Positions 7,770 to 14,198 of a stretch of DNA of 30,700 nucleotides are shown here, piece by piece. The stretch is from JBGOUJ01 sp041477005 (GTDB taxonomy: Bacteria; Acidobacteriota; Terriglobia; Bryobacterales; JACQDG01): NCBI GenBank assembly GCA_041477005.1, contig JBGOUJ010000017.1, positions 1-30,700 of the forward strand, written 5' to 3'. Numbering within the stretch: position 1 is the stretch's first letter; each line of letters starts with the position of its first letter. The translations under genes and the position numbers were made by a program. Below the pieces are notes generated by a model, which saw only the letters and a list, made by a program, of their open reading frames with translations, ran no database searches and had not been told where the DNA came from.

Positions 7770-9560
7770 ATGCGGAATGGGAAGGCGCCGACAATCCTGG
7801 TAGCCGAAGACGAACCGGAAGTGCGGAATTATCTCGATACTGCTCTTCGCTGCCTGGGTTATCCGGTCCTGTTCGCCGAGGATGGAGAGGAGGCCTTGAC
7901 CTGCCTCGCCCGGCCCGACCAGGACATATCACTCGTCCTACTGGACCTTATGATGCCCCGCAAGGACGGACTGGAAACCCTTCGGGAGATACGTCAGATC
8001 GACCGCGAGCTGCCGGTTATCATGTTTTCCGGCATGTCGGCGCCGCTGAACGTGGTGGAGGCGGTCAAGTGCGGCGCTACCGACTTTCTGGCCAAGCCGG
8101 TGAGTTACGACGACCTCGGCCGGGCGATCGAAAGAGCCCTGCGATCGATCCCGGGCTGGGCGCCCGACGCCGAAGACCAGGCAGAGGGGTCTTCCAGCGA
8201 ACAGCCGTTCTTCCTCGGCAACGCCCGGATGAAGGAGATCGAGGCCGCCTTGAAGAAAATCGCCGCCTCCGATGCGCCGGTCCTGTTCCAGGGCGAGAGC
8301 GGCGTGGGCAAGGAGGTTTTAGCCCGCGAACTGCACGCGCTGTCTCCCCGCGTCGCCAAGCCGTTCCTGAAGCTGAACTGCGCGGCCATGCCCCTGGAGC
8401 TGCTGGAAAGCGAATTGTTTGGGTACGAGAAAGGCGCTTTCACCGGCGCGTTCAAGAGCAAGCCGGGCAAATTCGAGCTGGCCGAGGGCGGGACGATTCT
8501 GCTGGACGAGATCGGCGACATGGATTTCAAGCTGCAGGCCAAGCTGCTCCAGGTTCTGCAGGACCACGAATTTCAGCGGCTGGGAGGCAAGGAGACGGTG
8601 CGGGTAAACGTCCGGGTGCTCGCGGCTACGCACTGCGACCTCGAGAAAGCGATGCAGGAAGACCGCTTCCGCGAGGATCTGTACTATCGCCTGAACGTGA
8701 TCAACATTCACGTGCCGCCCCTTCGCGAGCGTCAGGACGAGATCATGCCGCTGGCCCGGTTCTTCCTGAAGAAACATGCCATGGCCGGAGCGAACCCGCC
8801 CGAGATCACATCCGTCTTGAAGAAAGCGCTGCTCGCCCACGACTGGCCCGGCAACATCCGGGAGCTCGAAAACATCATGCGGAATTACCTGGTCTTCCGC
8901 GCCCCGGACGCCCTGGCCGAGGAATTGCGGCTCAAGACCCGCCGCAAGGAGGCGCCGGCCCCAGCGCCGGCTTCTGCTGCGGCCGAACCCCACCCGGCCG
9001 GGCCGCAGGCTCCCTATCCGCCGCCAGCCGCCACGAAGATCGCGGAAGCCAGCAGGCAGGCGGAAACCGAGGTGATCTTAGCCGCTCTGAACGCCACCAA
9101 ATGGAACCGGAAGCGGGCGGCCAAGTTGCTGAACATGGATTACCAGGCGCTTCGCTACAAGATGAAGAAGCTGGCTATCGAAGATGAGGCCGCATCGCCT
9201 CTGGCCTGGCCGGCCGAATTCCCCATTGCAGAGCCGGCCCCGCTGGCGCGAGGGCCCGTGCTTCCCCGAGGCGGCCAGCCGGCCAAAGCGGCCAAGGCAT
9301 CGGATTTTCTCGCCAGCCTTCCCCCGGCGCGCTGGAGGCCGGGCGCGGTCCTACCGGGTGCGCCGGCGTCGAAACCCGAGCCTCCCGCGGTGGCCGATCA
9401 CCAGACCTCCGTCCTCGATAAAGCCAGGATCGAGGTCGAGAGCGACGTCATCCTCGCCGCCCTGCAGGCCACCCACTGGAATCGCAAGCAGGCTGCAGCC
9501 CTTCTGAATCTGGGCTACCGGGCCCTCCTCCACAAGATGAAAAGGCTGTCGCTCGGATAA
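7770..9560 (+). CDS. NtrC-family sigma-54-dependent response regulator with two tandem Fis-type HTH domains
   Basis: 596 residues from the ATG at 7770, chosen because GAGG lies 9-10 nt upstream; a TTG at 7737 lacks such a site. The receiver domain (1-125) has Glu13/Asp14, phosphoacceptor Asp59 (LVLLDLMMP) and Lys109. The AAA+ domain (145-375) has Walker A GESGVGKE (175-182), the sigma-54 contact loop GAFTGA (222-227) and Walker B TILLDEIGD (242-250). Two Fis-type HTH domains follow: ILAALNATKWNRKRAAKLLNMDYQALRYKMKKL (about 436-468) and ILAALQATHWNRKQAAALLNLGYRALLHKMKRL (about 561-593), separated by a proline/alanine-rich linker. One HTH is the rule in this family. The intact GAFTGA loop implies activation of sigma-54 promoters; the export operon across the kinase has a matching promoter. 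It resembles PrsR-type regulators of exosortase loci in role, not proven by sequence. Confidence 0.95.
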   Translation: MRNGKAPTILVAEDEPEVRNYLDTALRCLGYPVLFAEDGEEALTCLARPDQDISLVLLDLMMPRKDGLETLREIRQIDRELPVIMFSGMSAPLNVVEAVKCGATDFLAKPVSYDDLGRAIERALRSIPGWAPDAEDQAEGSSSEQPFFLGNARMKEIEAALKKIAASDAPVLFQGESGVGKEVLARELHALSPRVAKPFLKLNCAAMPLELLESELFGYEKGAFTGAFKSKPGKFELAEGGTILLDEIGDMDFKLQAKLLQVLQDHEFQRLGGKETVRVNVRVLAATHCDLEKAMQEDRFREDLYYRLNVINIHVPPLRERQDEIMPLARFFLKKHAMAGANPPEITSVLKKALLAHDWPGNIRELENIMRNYLVFRAPDALAEELRLKTRRKEAPAPAPASAAAEPHPAGPQAPYPPPAATKIAEASRQAETEVILAALNATKWNRKRAAKLLNMDYQALRYKMKKLAIEDEAASPLAWPAEFPIAEPAPLARGPVLPRGGQPAKAAKASDFLASLPPARWRPGAVLPGAPASKPEPPAVADHQTSVLDKARIEVESDVILAALQATHWNRKQAAALLNLGYRALLHKMKRLSLG

Positions 9561-9622
9561 GTGCGCGGGGAACGGCCGCTCGATCCACCAACTCGCGCCC
9601 GTCTCTTCCGGTTCCCGCCCGG

Positions 9623-10348
9623 CTAATTAGTGAAAGATGTGCACGCCCCAACTGGCGCCGACGCCGTCCGGGCTCTTGTCAGGATCTCGATCACGTGGCC
9701 CAGGGCTTCCTCCCACCGGGCCTGCGCCTGGCAGACGGCATGAACAGCTTCCGTCTGTCCGTCCAGCCGCTGGAGCAGAGCATCTACCCGATCCTCTATC
9801 TCCGAGACCGGCAGCTTCAGGGAGGCCAGCTCCTGCTGTTGGATGTCCAGACGGCCCAATACGGCATCCAGACGCTCCGAGACCGAACAAGACAGATCCT
9901 GCGTCGTGGATTCGTGACGAGCGCTGGATTGGTGAAGGGAAGTGATCTCCACGGCCATTTGCTCGTACCGCTCCGGGCTCACGAGCGCCGCCGAGCCAAG
10001 CTCGCCGATCGTAGTCGCGAGCCTCTCCTTGATCTCCGCCAGCCCCTCAATCGCGGCAGAGAAGCCTTCTTGCTGGCGCTCCACCGACTGCTGCAGCACC
10101 AGGACCCTTTTGCCAAGGTGCATCTCCAGCTTCCGGATCGCGTCGGTCAGAATATCGGAGAGTCCCTTCGCCAGGTTGCCGGCAGCTCGAGCGAGCAACT
10201 CGGGATCGTCGGACAGGCCGGACCCCGCGCTGATGGCTCCGTCAAACGGCCCCCAGAAAGCCGCCTGTTCCTCACCCGCCCCTGACCCCGGGTCGGCTCC
10301 AACATCACCCCCCGAGTTCGAGTCCGACACAATGGCTTCGAGGCTCAT
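9623..10348 (-). CDS. Predicted coiled-coil protein of unknown function
   Basis: 241 residues, ATG at 10348 with a strong purine-rich site (AAGGGGGACG) just upstream. The first ~45 residues are acidic and glycine/serine-rich (DSNSGGDVGADPGSGAGEE), followed by long helical heptad-like stretches (ILTDAIRKLEMHLGKRVLVLQQSVERQQEGFSAAIEGLAEIKERL; later ERLDAVLGRLDIQQQELASLKLPVSEIEDRVDALLQRLDGQTEAV). No signal peptide or membrane segment is seen, so it should be cytoplasmic. I do not recognise a family; the helical pattern is reminiscent of structural or chemoreceptor-like coiled coils, but no conserved signalling tip is visible. It is convergent with the response-regulator gene (62 nt apart) and inside the polysaccharide locus; its own promoter looks well defined. 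Confidence 0.8.
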   Translation of the reverse strand: MSLEAIVSDSNSGGDVGADPGSGAGEEQAAFWGPFDGAISAGSGLSDDPELLARAAGNLAKGLSDILTDAIRKLEMHLGKRVLVLQQSVERQQEGFSAAIEGLAEIKERLATTIGELGSAALVSPERYEQMAVEITSLHQSSARHESTTQDLSCSVSERLDAVLGRLDIQQQELASLKLPVSEIEDRVDALLQRLDGQTEAVHAVCQAQARWEEALGHVIEILTRARTASAPVGACTSFTN

Positions 10349-10387
10349 CGTCCCCCTTTTTTCTCCTGCTGTCTTGTCTCAGCCCCG

Positions 10388-10403
10388 AATACCCCAGGGT
10401 ATT
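10388..10403. promoter_or_regulatory. Inverted repeat overlapping the -10 region (candidate operator)
   Basis: AATACCC-CA-GGGTATT is a perfect 7-bp inverted repeat with a 2-nt centre. It overlaps the -10 element and presumed start point of the coiled-coil gene promoter, the position expected of a repressor site. No regulator can be assigned. Confidence 0.4.
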
Positions 10404-10430
10404 TAAAGCCGGCCCCTGAATGCTTGTCAA
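10402..10430 (-). promoter_or_regulatory. Sigma-70 promoter for the coiled-coil gene
   Basis: On the minus strand a perfect -35 TTGACA (10425-10430) is separated by 17 nt from TTTAAA (10402-10407). Transcription would begin near 10395, about 47 nt before the ATG at 10348. The inverted repeat described next overlaps the -10 element. Confidence 0.55.
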
Positions 10431-10606
10431 GGCTCAATTTTTGCTGTTACTTTTCGCTCGAAGGGCATCTGAAGTCCTACCTCTCCAGGGCTGGCAGGGT
10501 CCCCACCCGAAGACGCCATGCTTTAGTATTATCAGAGTTGGCTTGTGCTCTTTCGAAGCGAGAGTGAGCCGATTGTACCACAAGTTTTTGGAGTGTGATT
10601 CACACC

Positions 10607-10733
10607 TTATCCACACTTTTTCCACAAACTTGGATTACCGCAAACATCCCCGCTCGACATCGGTTTATCAACAATCCTTTCACAGTGATGGCGCCCAACA
10701 GCATGATAATAGGCCAGTTATATTTGTGGATAA
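10607..10733. promoter_or_regulatory. Cluster of four DnaA-box-like sites
   Basis: The sites are TTATCCACA at 10607-10615 (plus, perfect match to the classical box), TTTTCCACA at 10618-10626 (plus), TTATCAACA at 10665-10673 (plus) and a second perfect TTATCCACA at 10725-10733 on the minus strand. The surrounding sequence is notably A+T rich for this genome. Neither dnaA nor dnaN is nearby, so this may be an origin-like or DnaA-titrating element or a DnaA-regulated promoter region; which one cannot be told from the window. Confidence 0.5.
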
Positions 10734-10870
10734 TGCCGAGGATCGGCCCTTTCCCGCTTGACTCGGCTACCGGGATCTAGTGTGCTATGCTCTGAGCTCG
10801 TAGGCCCCCCGCCCAGCCACAAGGGTCGGAGAGAAGATCGGTCCTTGCGAGCCTCCGGAGGTTAAGCATT

Positions 10871-11425
10871 TTGAAGCGGTCAACGCCAGGATTCATTCTC
10901 ACAGAGTCCTCCCTGAAGCCGGTTTATGCCAACACCGAAGCCATCCGGATCCTGGCCTATCCGCAAAATCCGAGTCAGATCGGCTCGATAGATAATTTTC
11001 TTACCGAGAAGATGCAGTCGGTCCTTATGGCTCACCTGGATCCTTCGGGGCCGGCGTTTGTCACCGAATTCAGCTCCGGAAAGAGACGTTACGTGTGCCG
11101 GGCCTTTGCTTTGAATTCGAACGGCGCGGATGTGTTCCCGGCCGCCGGCATCGCCATTCTAATTGAGCGCAAGGGCCGCGGCTCGTTCGACGGCTCGGAG
11201 ATCGCCGGGCGGTTTCAGCTCACGGCGCGCGAACGGGAGGTCCTGGAATTCCTCATGCAGGGTCTTACCAACAAAGAGATCGGCAAGCGCATGAACATCA
11301 GCCCGAACACCGTCAAGGCCTTTTTGCGGCTGATTATGGTTAAGATGGGCGCCTCTACCCGCGCCGGTATCATCGGCAAGATTCTCGACACGCAATTCCG
11401 GAACACCGGCGATTTTTTCGATTAG
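10871..11425 (+). CDS. LuxR-type transcriptional regulator with PAS-like N-terminal domain
   Basis: 184 residues from a TTG start at 10871, chosen because a strong GGAGG (10857-10861) lies 9 nt upstream; no suitable ATG is near. The N-terminal half (about 5-95) looks like a small PAS-type sensor fold (FILTESSLKPVYANTEAIRIL). The C-terminal HTH_LuxR domain is clear: FQLTAREREVLEFLMQGLTNKEIGKRMNISPNTVKAFLRLIMVKMGASTRAGIIGKIL (about 114-172). No receiver domain is present, so it is not a classical response regulator. It precedes, on the same strand, the ATPase and biosynthesis genes of the polysaccharide locus and may control them; the signal is unknown. The ribosome binding site sits inside a perfect palindrome CCTCCGGAGG (10852-10861), which could hide it in the mRNA. 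Confidence 0.88.
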   Translation: MKRSTPGFILTESSLKPVYANTEAIRILAYPQNPSQIGSIDNFLTEKMQSVLMAHLDPSGPAFVTEFSSGKRRYVCRAFALNSNGADVFPAAGIAILIERKGRGSFDGSEIAGRFQLTAREREVLEFLMQGLTNKEIGKRMNISPNTVKAFLRLIMVKMGASTRAGIIGKILDTQFRNTGDFFD

Positions 11426-11788
11426 TCCATTGGAACAATGACGTTGCGCCCGTCGGGACGGTATCCGGACCCAGCTCATGGATCCGCGGGCGCCGGCGAC
11501 AGGCGCCGCTATCCACGTTGCGAACTCGGGTCTGACTCGAACCGCCCGCCCCGGCTGACTTGGTCTCGGTCGAGCCACCCCGCCGACTTCCACTGGTCGT
11601 GGAAGATTGCGGGCGGCGGGAACCATGGTACTGGTCTCGGGTACCAAGGCGAAGGCCTTAAAGTCCAGGACCAAAGCTCGCCACCAAAGGTAGATCGCGG
11701 GGCCTGTTTCGAAGCCCTCTGGCGGTACCCAATCGAGAGGTACATCCGTAACATTGGTTTTATCGTGAACACCATGTAAAAGTTATAG
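11426..11788. other. Intergenic region after the LuxR-type gene
   Basis: About 360 nt in which I see no convincing gene; an open frame at 11438-11779 has no recognisable features. Near its right end, TATAGT (11784-11789) resembles a -10 box, with only a poor -35 candidate near 11760, and could drive the downstream remnant and the ATPase gene. Confidence 0.4.
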
Positions 11789-11815
11789 TTGCTTTACTCG
11801 TCAAGGCTAGTGATC

Positions 11816-12080
11816 GTGAAATCGAGATGGCAGTATTGGATTCGAAGACGCTCTCTAGTTAGGCTCGCGGCTGCGATCTCAATCCTGCCGGCCGCCGGAC
11901 TGCTTTGGCTGCCGGCCGCGGCGCCCTTGGCGGCCCCAGTTGGACCTGCCGCAGGGCATGAATGTGGCGCTCCGGCTTACGCCGGAATTTGACCGAACTG
12001 TAACAGTTCAGTCCGATGGCTTCGTGCTGGCGACCGGTTCGACGAGCAAACTGGCATGTTCATACAACATTTCGCGCTGA
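11816..12080 (+). pseudogene. Possible frameshifted remnant of a polysaccharide export protein
   Basis: A GTG at 11816 lies 9 nt after AAGG. The frame opens with a basic then hydrophobic signal-like N-terminus (KSRWQYWIRRRSLVRLAAAISILPAAGLLWLPAAAPLAA) but then stops at 11992. If one C of the CCCC run at 11934-11937 is skipped, it continues as QLDLPQGMNVALRLTPEFDRTVTVQSDGFVLATGSTSKL up to a stop at 12080. That part resembles the start of a Poly_export domain (LxxGDxxxxxxxxxPExxxxVxVxxDGxxxLP; compare the intact gene at 4834-5565). Even corrected it would be only about 87 residues, without SLBB, and overlaps the ATPase start by 25 nt, so it would also be truncated. The resemblance is weak and rests on eye comparison; it could be non-coding. 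Confidence 0.3.
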
Positions 12081-13297
12081 ACGAAGAGGCGTTTGGGGTC
12101 ACCCCAGACCCGAAGTTTCTGTACTTCGGCCGCGAGCACCGGGAAGCCATGTCCTCGCTCTACCACGGCATCGTCAACAGCCGCGGCTTCACCGTGATGA
12201 TCGCTCCGCCGGGTATGGGCAAGACGACCCTGCTCCGCTACCTGCTCGGGAAGATCGAGGACTGGGCGGACACGGCCTTCCTGTTCTGCTCCTTCGACGA
12301 CAAGAACGACTTGCTGCAGGCCGTCATGACCGCCCTTTCGGTCGAGCCCGACGGCAGCGCCTATTTTCCGAACTGGCGCCGGCTCCAAGCCGATCTGCAG
12401 AGGCGATCCGAGCGCGGCCGCAAGATCGTTCTGGTGTTTGACGAGGCCCAAAACCTCAGCAGCACCACGCTCGAGGACATCCGCATGTTCTCCAACCTCG
12501 AAACGACCCAAACCAAGCTGGTGCAGATCGTTCTGGCCGGCCAGCCGGCGCTGTTGCAAAAGCTGCAAGCGCCGGAGCTGGAGCAGCTCGGCCAGCGGAT
12601 CGGCGTCTACGGCCGCATTCTGCCACTAGACGCAACTGAGGTCGAGGCCTACTTGAACCATCGCCTTGGCGTTGCGGGGAGGACGGAGCGGTTGTTTACT
12701 CCCGAAGCGGTGTCGCTTATCGCCCAGTGTTCCGGGGGAGTGCCTCGCAGCATCAACACGATTTGCTACAACGCGATGGCCTTGGGTTGGGTGCTCGGCC
12801 GCCAAATGATAGACGAAGAGCTGGTCGAGCAAGCCTCGCGGGACGTGAAGGTCATAGAGTCGAAACAAGACCCCATCGCGCGCCGCTCCTCCGGCAACGG
12901 CAACGACAGCAACGGCCACACTGAGCCGCCCGCCGCCCAGGGCAACCTCCCCGGCCAGCTCGTCGAAATCCTCTGGAACCTGGGCGAGCTGCTGGAAGAG
13001 CTGGAGAAGCTGAGCCGAAAGACCAAGAACACATGGAAGCCCCGGCAGTCGGAACGAGACGGCGCCGAGGGCGTGGGAGAAGAGAGAAGGCCTTTTCGGT
13101 CTCCGAGGGCCGGGGCGAACCGGCGGAGCTTTCCGCGCCCCGGGATCGCCGGGGAGAGCACGCCGCTGGCGGCTTCCGAGCTTGACGAAACGGCCGTGAC
13201 GCCGCCCGTGCCCGAGTCCCCTGCAGCCAGCCCGGCGCATGAGTCGGCCCCGGAGCCGCCTTCGGCCGGAGCAGGGCGCCGTGCGGAGATACTTTGA
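12056..13297 (+). CDS. ExeA-like AAA ATPase of exopolysaccharide/PEP-CTERM-type loci
   Basis: 413 residues. The start MFIQHFALNEEAFGVTPDPKFLYFGREHREAMSSLYHGI is typical of ExeA/GspA-type ATPases. Walker A is APPGMGKTT (50-58) and Walker B IVLVFDEAQ (124-132), with AGQP (161-164) and the GGVPRSINTICYNAM segment (227-241) further along. Close relatives accompany exosortase/PEP-CTERM polysaccharide loci as a putative secretion ATPase. After about residue 285 the protein becomes low-complexity, with a short helical stretch (LPGQLVEILWNLGELLEELEKLSRK) and then a Pro/Ala/Glu-rich tail, with no membrane segment seen. The ATG at 12056 lacks a strong ribosome binding site. It starts a run of plus-strand polysaccharide genes. 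A role in energising or organising the export machinery is inferred from family. Confidence 0.9.
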   Translation: MFIQHFALNEEAFGVTPDPKFLYFGREHREAMSSLYHGIVNSRGFTVMIAPPGMGKTTLLRYLLGKIEDWADTAFLFCSFDDKNDLLQAVMTALSVEPDGSAYFPNWRRLQADLQRRSERGRKIVLVFDEAQNLSSTTLEDIRMFSNLETTQTKLVQIVLAGQPALLQKLQAPELEQLGQRIGVYGRILPLDATEVEAYLNHRLGVAGRTERLFTPEAVSLIAQCSGGVPRSINTICYNAMALGWVLGRQMIDEELVEQASRDVKVIESKQDPIARRSSGNGNDSNGHTEPPAAQGNLPGQLVEILWNLGELLEELEKLSRKTKNTWKPRQSERDGAEGVGEERRPFRSPRAGANRRSFPRPGIAGESTPLAASELDETAVTPPVPESPAASPAHESAPEPPSAGAGRRAEIL

Positions 13298-13387
13298 GCC
13301 GTCCAGCGGAGACGCCGGGCGTGCTGTTTAAAGAGACCCTGGCATCTGCAGAGCGGCAGCTAACCCGGAATTAATAACGGAAGAATC

Positions 13388-13942
13388 ATGACAAATCTCG
13401 GTCCCTCTTGGTATGTACTGAAGACAAAGCGATTCAAAGAAAGCCACGTACAGGCTCAACTCCAATGCTCCGGCATCGAGACCTATCTCCCGATGGTCAA
13501 GGTTCCGAAAGGGTACTTGCGCAAGGGACAGCGGCAAATTGAGTCACTTTTCCCCGGCTACATGTTCGCGCGCCTCGATCCGGGAAGCGGGCACCTGTTT
13601 CACCTCCGCGGGGTACACGATTTCAGCTCGCTGGTCCGATTCGACGGCCAGCCGGCGCGCCTGGACCCGCAGGTGATCCACGAGCTGCGGCAGCGGGAAC
13701 AGGGCCGCGGCTACATCACGATCGAGTCCGAATGGAGCCAACTGCGGCCCTACGATCCGATCCGTATCGTGGACGGTCCGTTCAGCGGTCATACCGGCTT
13801 GTTCGTGCGCTACCTGGACAGCGCCGAGCGCATCTGCATCCTGCTCGACCTGCTGCAATCGGAAGCTATGGTGGAATTGCCTCTCTGCTCGGTAGCCGCC
13901 GTATCCGGCCTCCCTCCCGCACAGGTCGCTCACGCTTTGTAG
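13388..13942 (+). CDS. NusG/RfaH-like transcription antiterminator
   Basis: 184 residues. The NGN domain (about 6-105) begins with the hallmark WYVLKTK and contains ESLFPGYMFARLD; a KOW segment follows (PYDPIRIVDGPFSGHTGLFVRYLDSAERICILLDLLQSEAMVELP, about 121-165). It is too divergent for the housekeeping NusG and fits the specialised paralogs (RfaH, UpxY, LoaP types) that load on RNA polymerase to read through long polysaccharide operons. It lies directly before the biosynthesis genes, as such factors usually do. The 90-nt spacer upstream contains TGGCAT-N7-GC spaced like a -24/-12 sigma-54 promoter (13340-13354), but the -12 element is poor, so I do not list it as a promoter. The ATG at 13388 is preceded by a weak GGAAGAA. 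Confidence 0.9.
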   Translation: MTNLGPSWYVLKTKRFKESHVQAQLQCSGIETYLPMVKVPKGYLRKGQRQIESLFPGYMFARLDPGSGHLFHLRGVHDFSSLVRFDGQPARLDPQVIHELRQREQGRGYITIESEWSQLRPYDPIRIVDGPFSGHTGLFVRYLDSAERICILLDLLQSEAMVELPLCSVAAVSGLPPAQVAHAL

Positions 13943-14198
13943 CAGCGTCGAGTATCCAGCGCTCCGGAGAGACAGTTGACTCCGCCTCTGGAAAAGAGAG
14001 CCGCCTGACCGTGGAGTAATTGTTTGGGGATCGCCGCCCTTTTGGGCACGGCCGGCGGCCCCCCGCGAAGTTCCCCCCCCGAAAATTTGACGCTCCTTCC
14101 AGCTACGCCTGGGCGCCGGCGGAGTTGTTAGCAGCCGCGGCCCTCGATGGTGTGCAGGCTCCGGCGGCGGCCTTCGAGCGTGAATGAGGTATGCATCG

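Larger units (their letters stand above)
10349..10870. other. Divergent intergenic region with a DnaA-box cluster
   Basis: About 520 nt between the coiled-coil gene and the LuxR-type gene; I see no credible gene in it. It carries the coiled-coil promoter at the left, four DnaA-box-like 9-mers between 10607 and 10733 in an A+T-rich stretch, the palindrome GTGTGA-T-TCACAC at 10593-10605, and an extended -10 motif (TGC-TATGCT, 10783-10791) that could start transcription of the LuxR-type gene. Confidence 0.6.

Noticed and set aside
7439..9187. Long open frame (582 codons) across the kinase end and the regulator
   Set aside because: Arg/Gly/Pro-rich shadow in another frame of two clearly recognisable genes; no domain resemblance.
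10420..10761. 113-codon plus-strand frame in the DnaA-box spacer
   Set aside because: Unlike protein, no ribosome binding site, lies over regulatory motifs.
13340..13354. Second sigma-54-like motif before the NusG-like gene
   Set aside because: The -24 half is good (TGGCA), but the -12 half reads GAGC instead of TTGC; too weak to list as a promoter.
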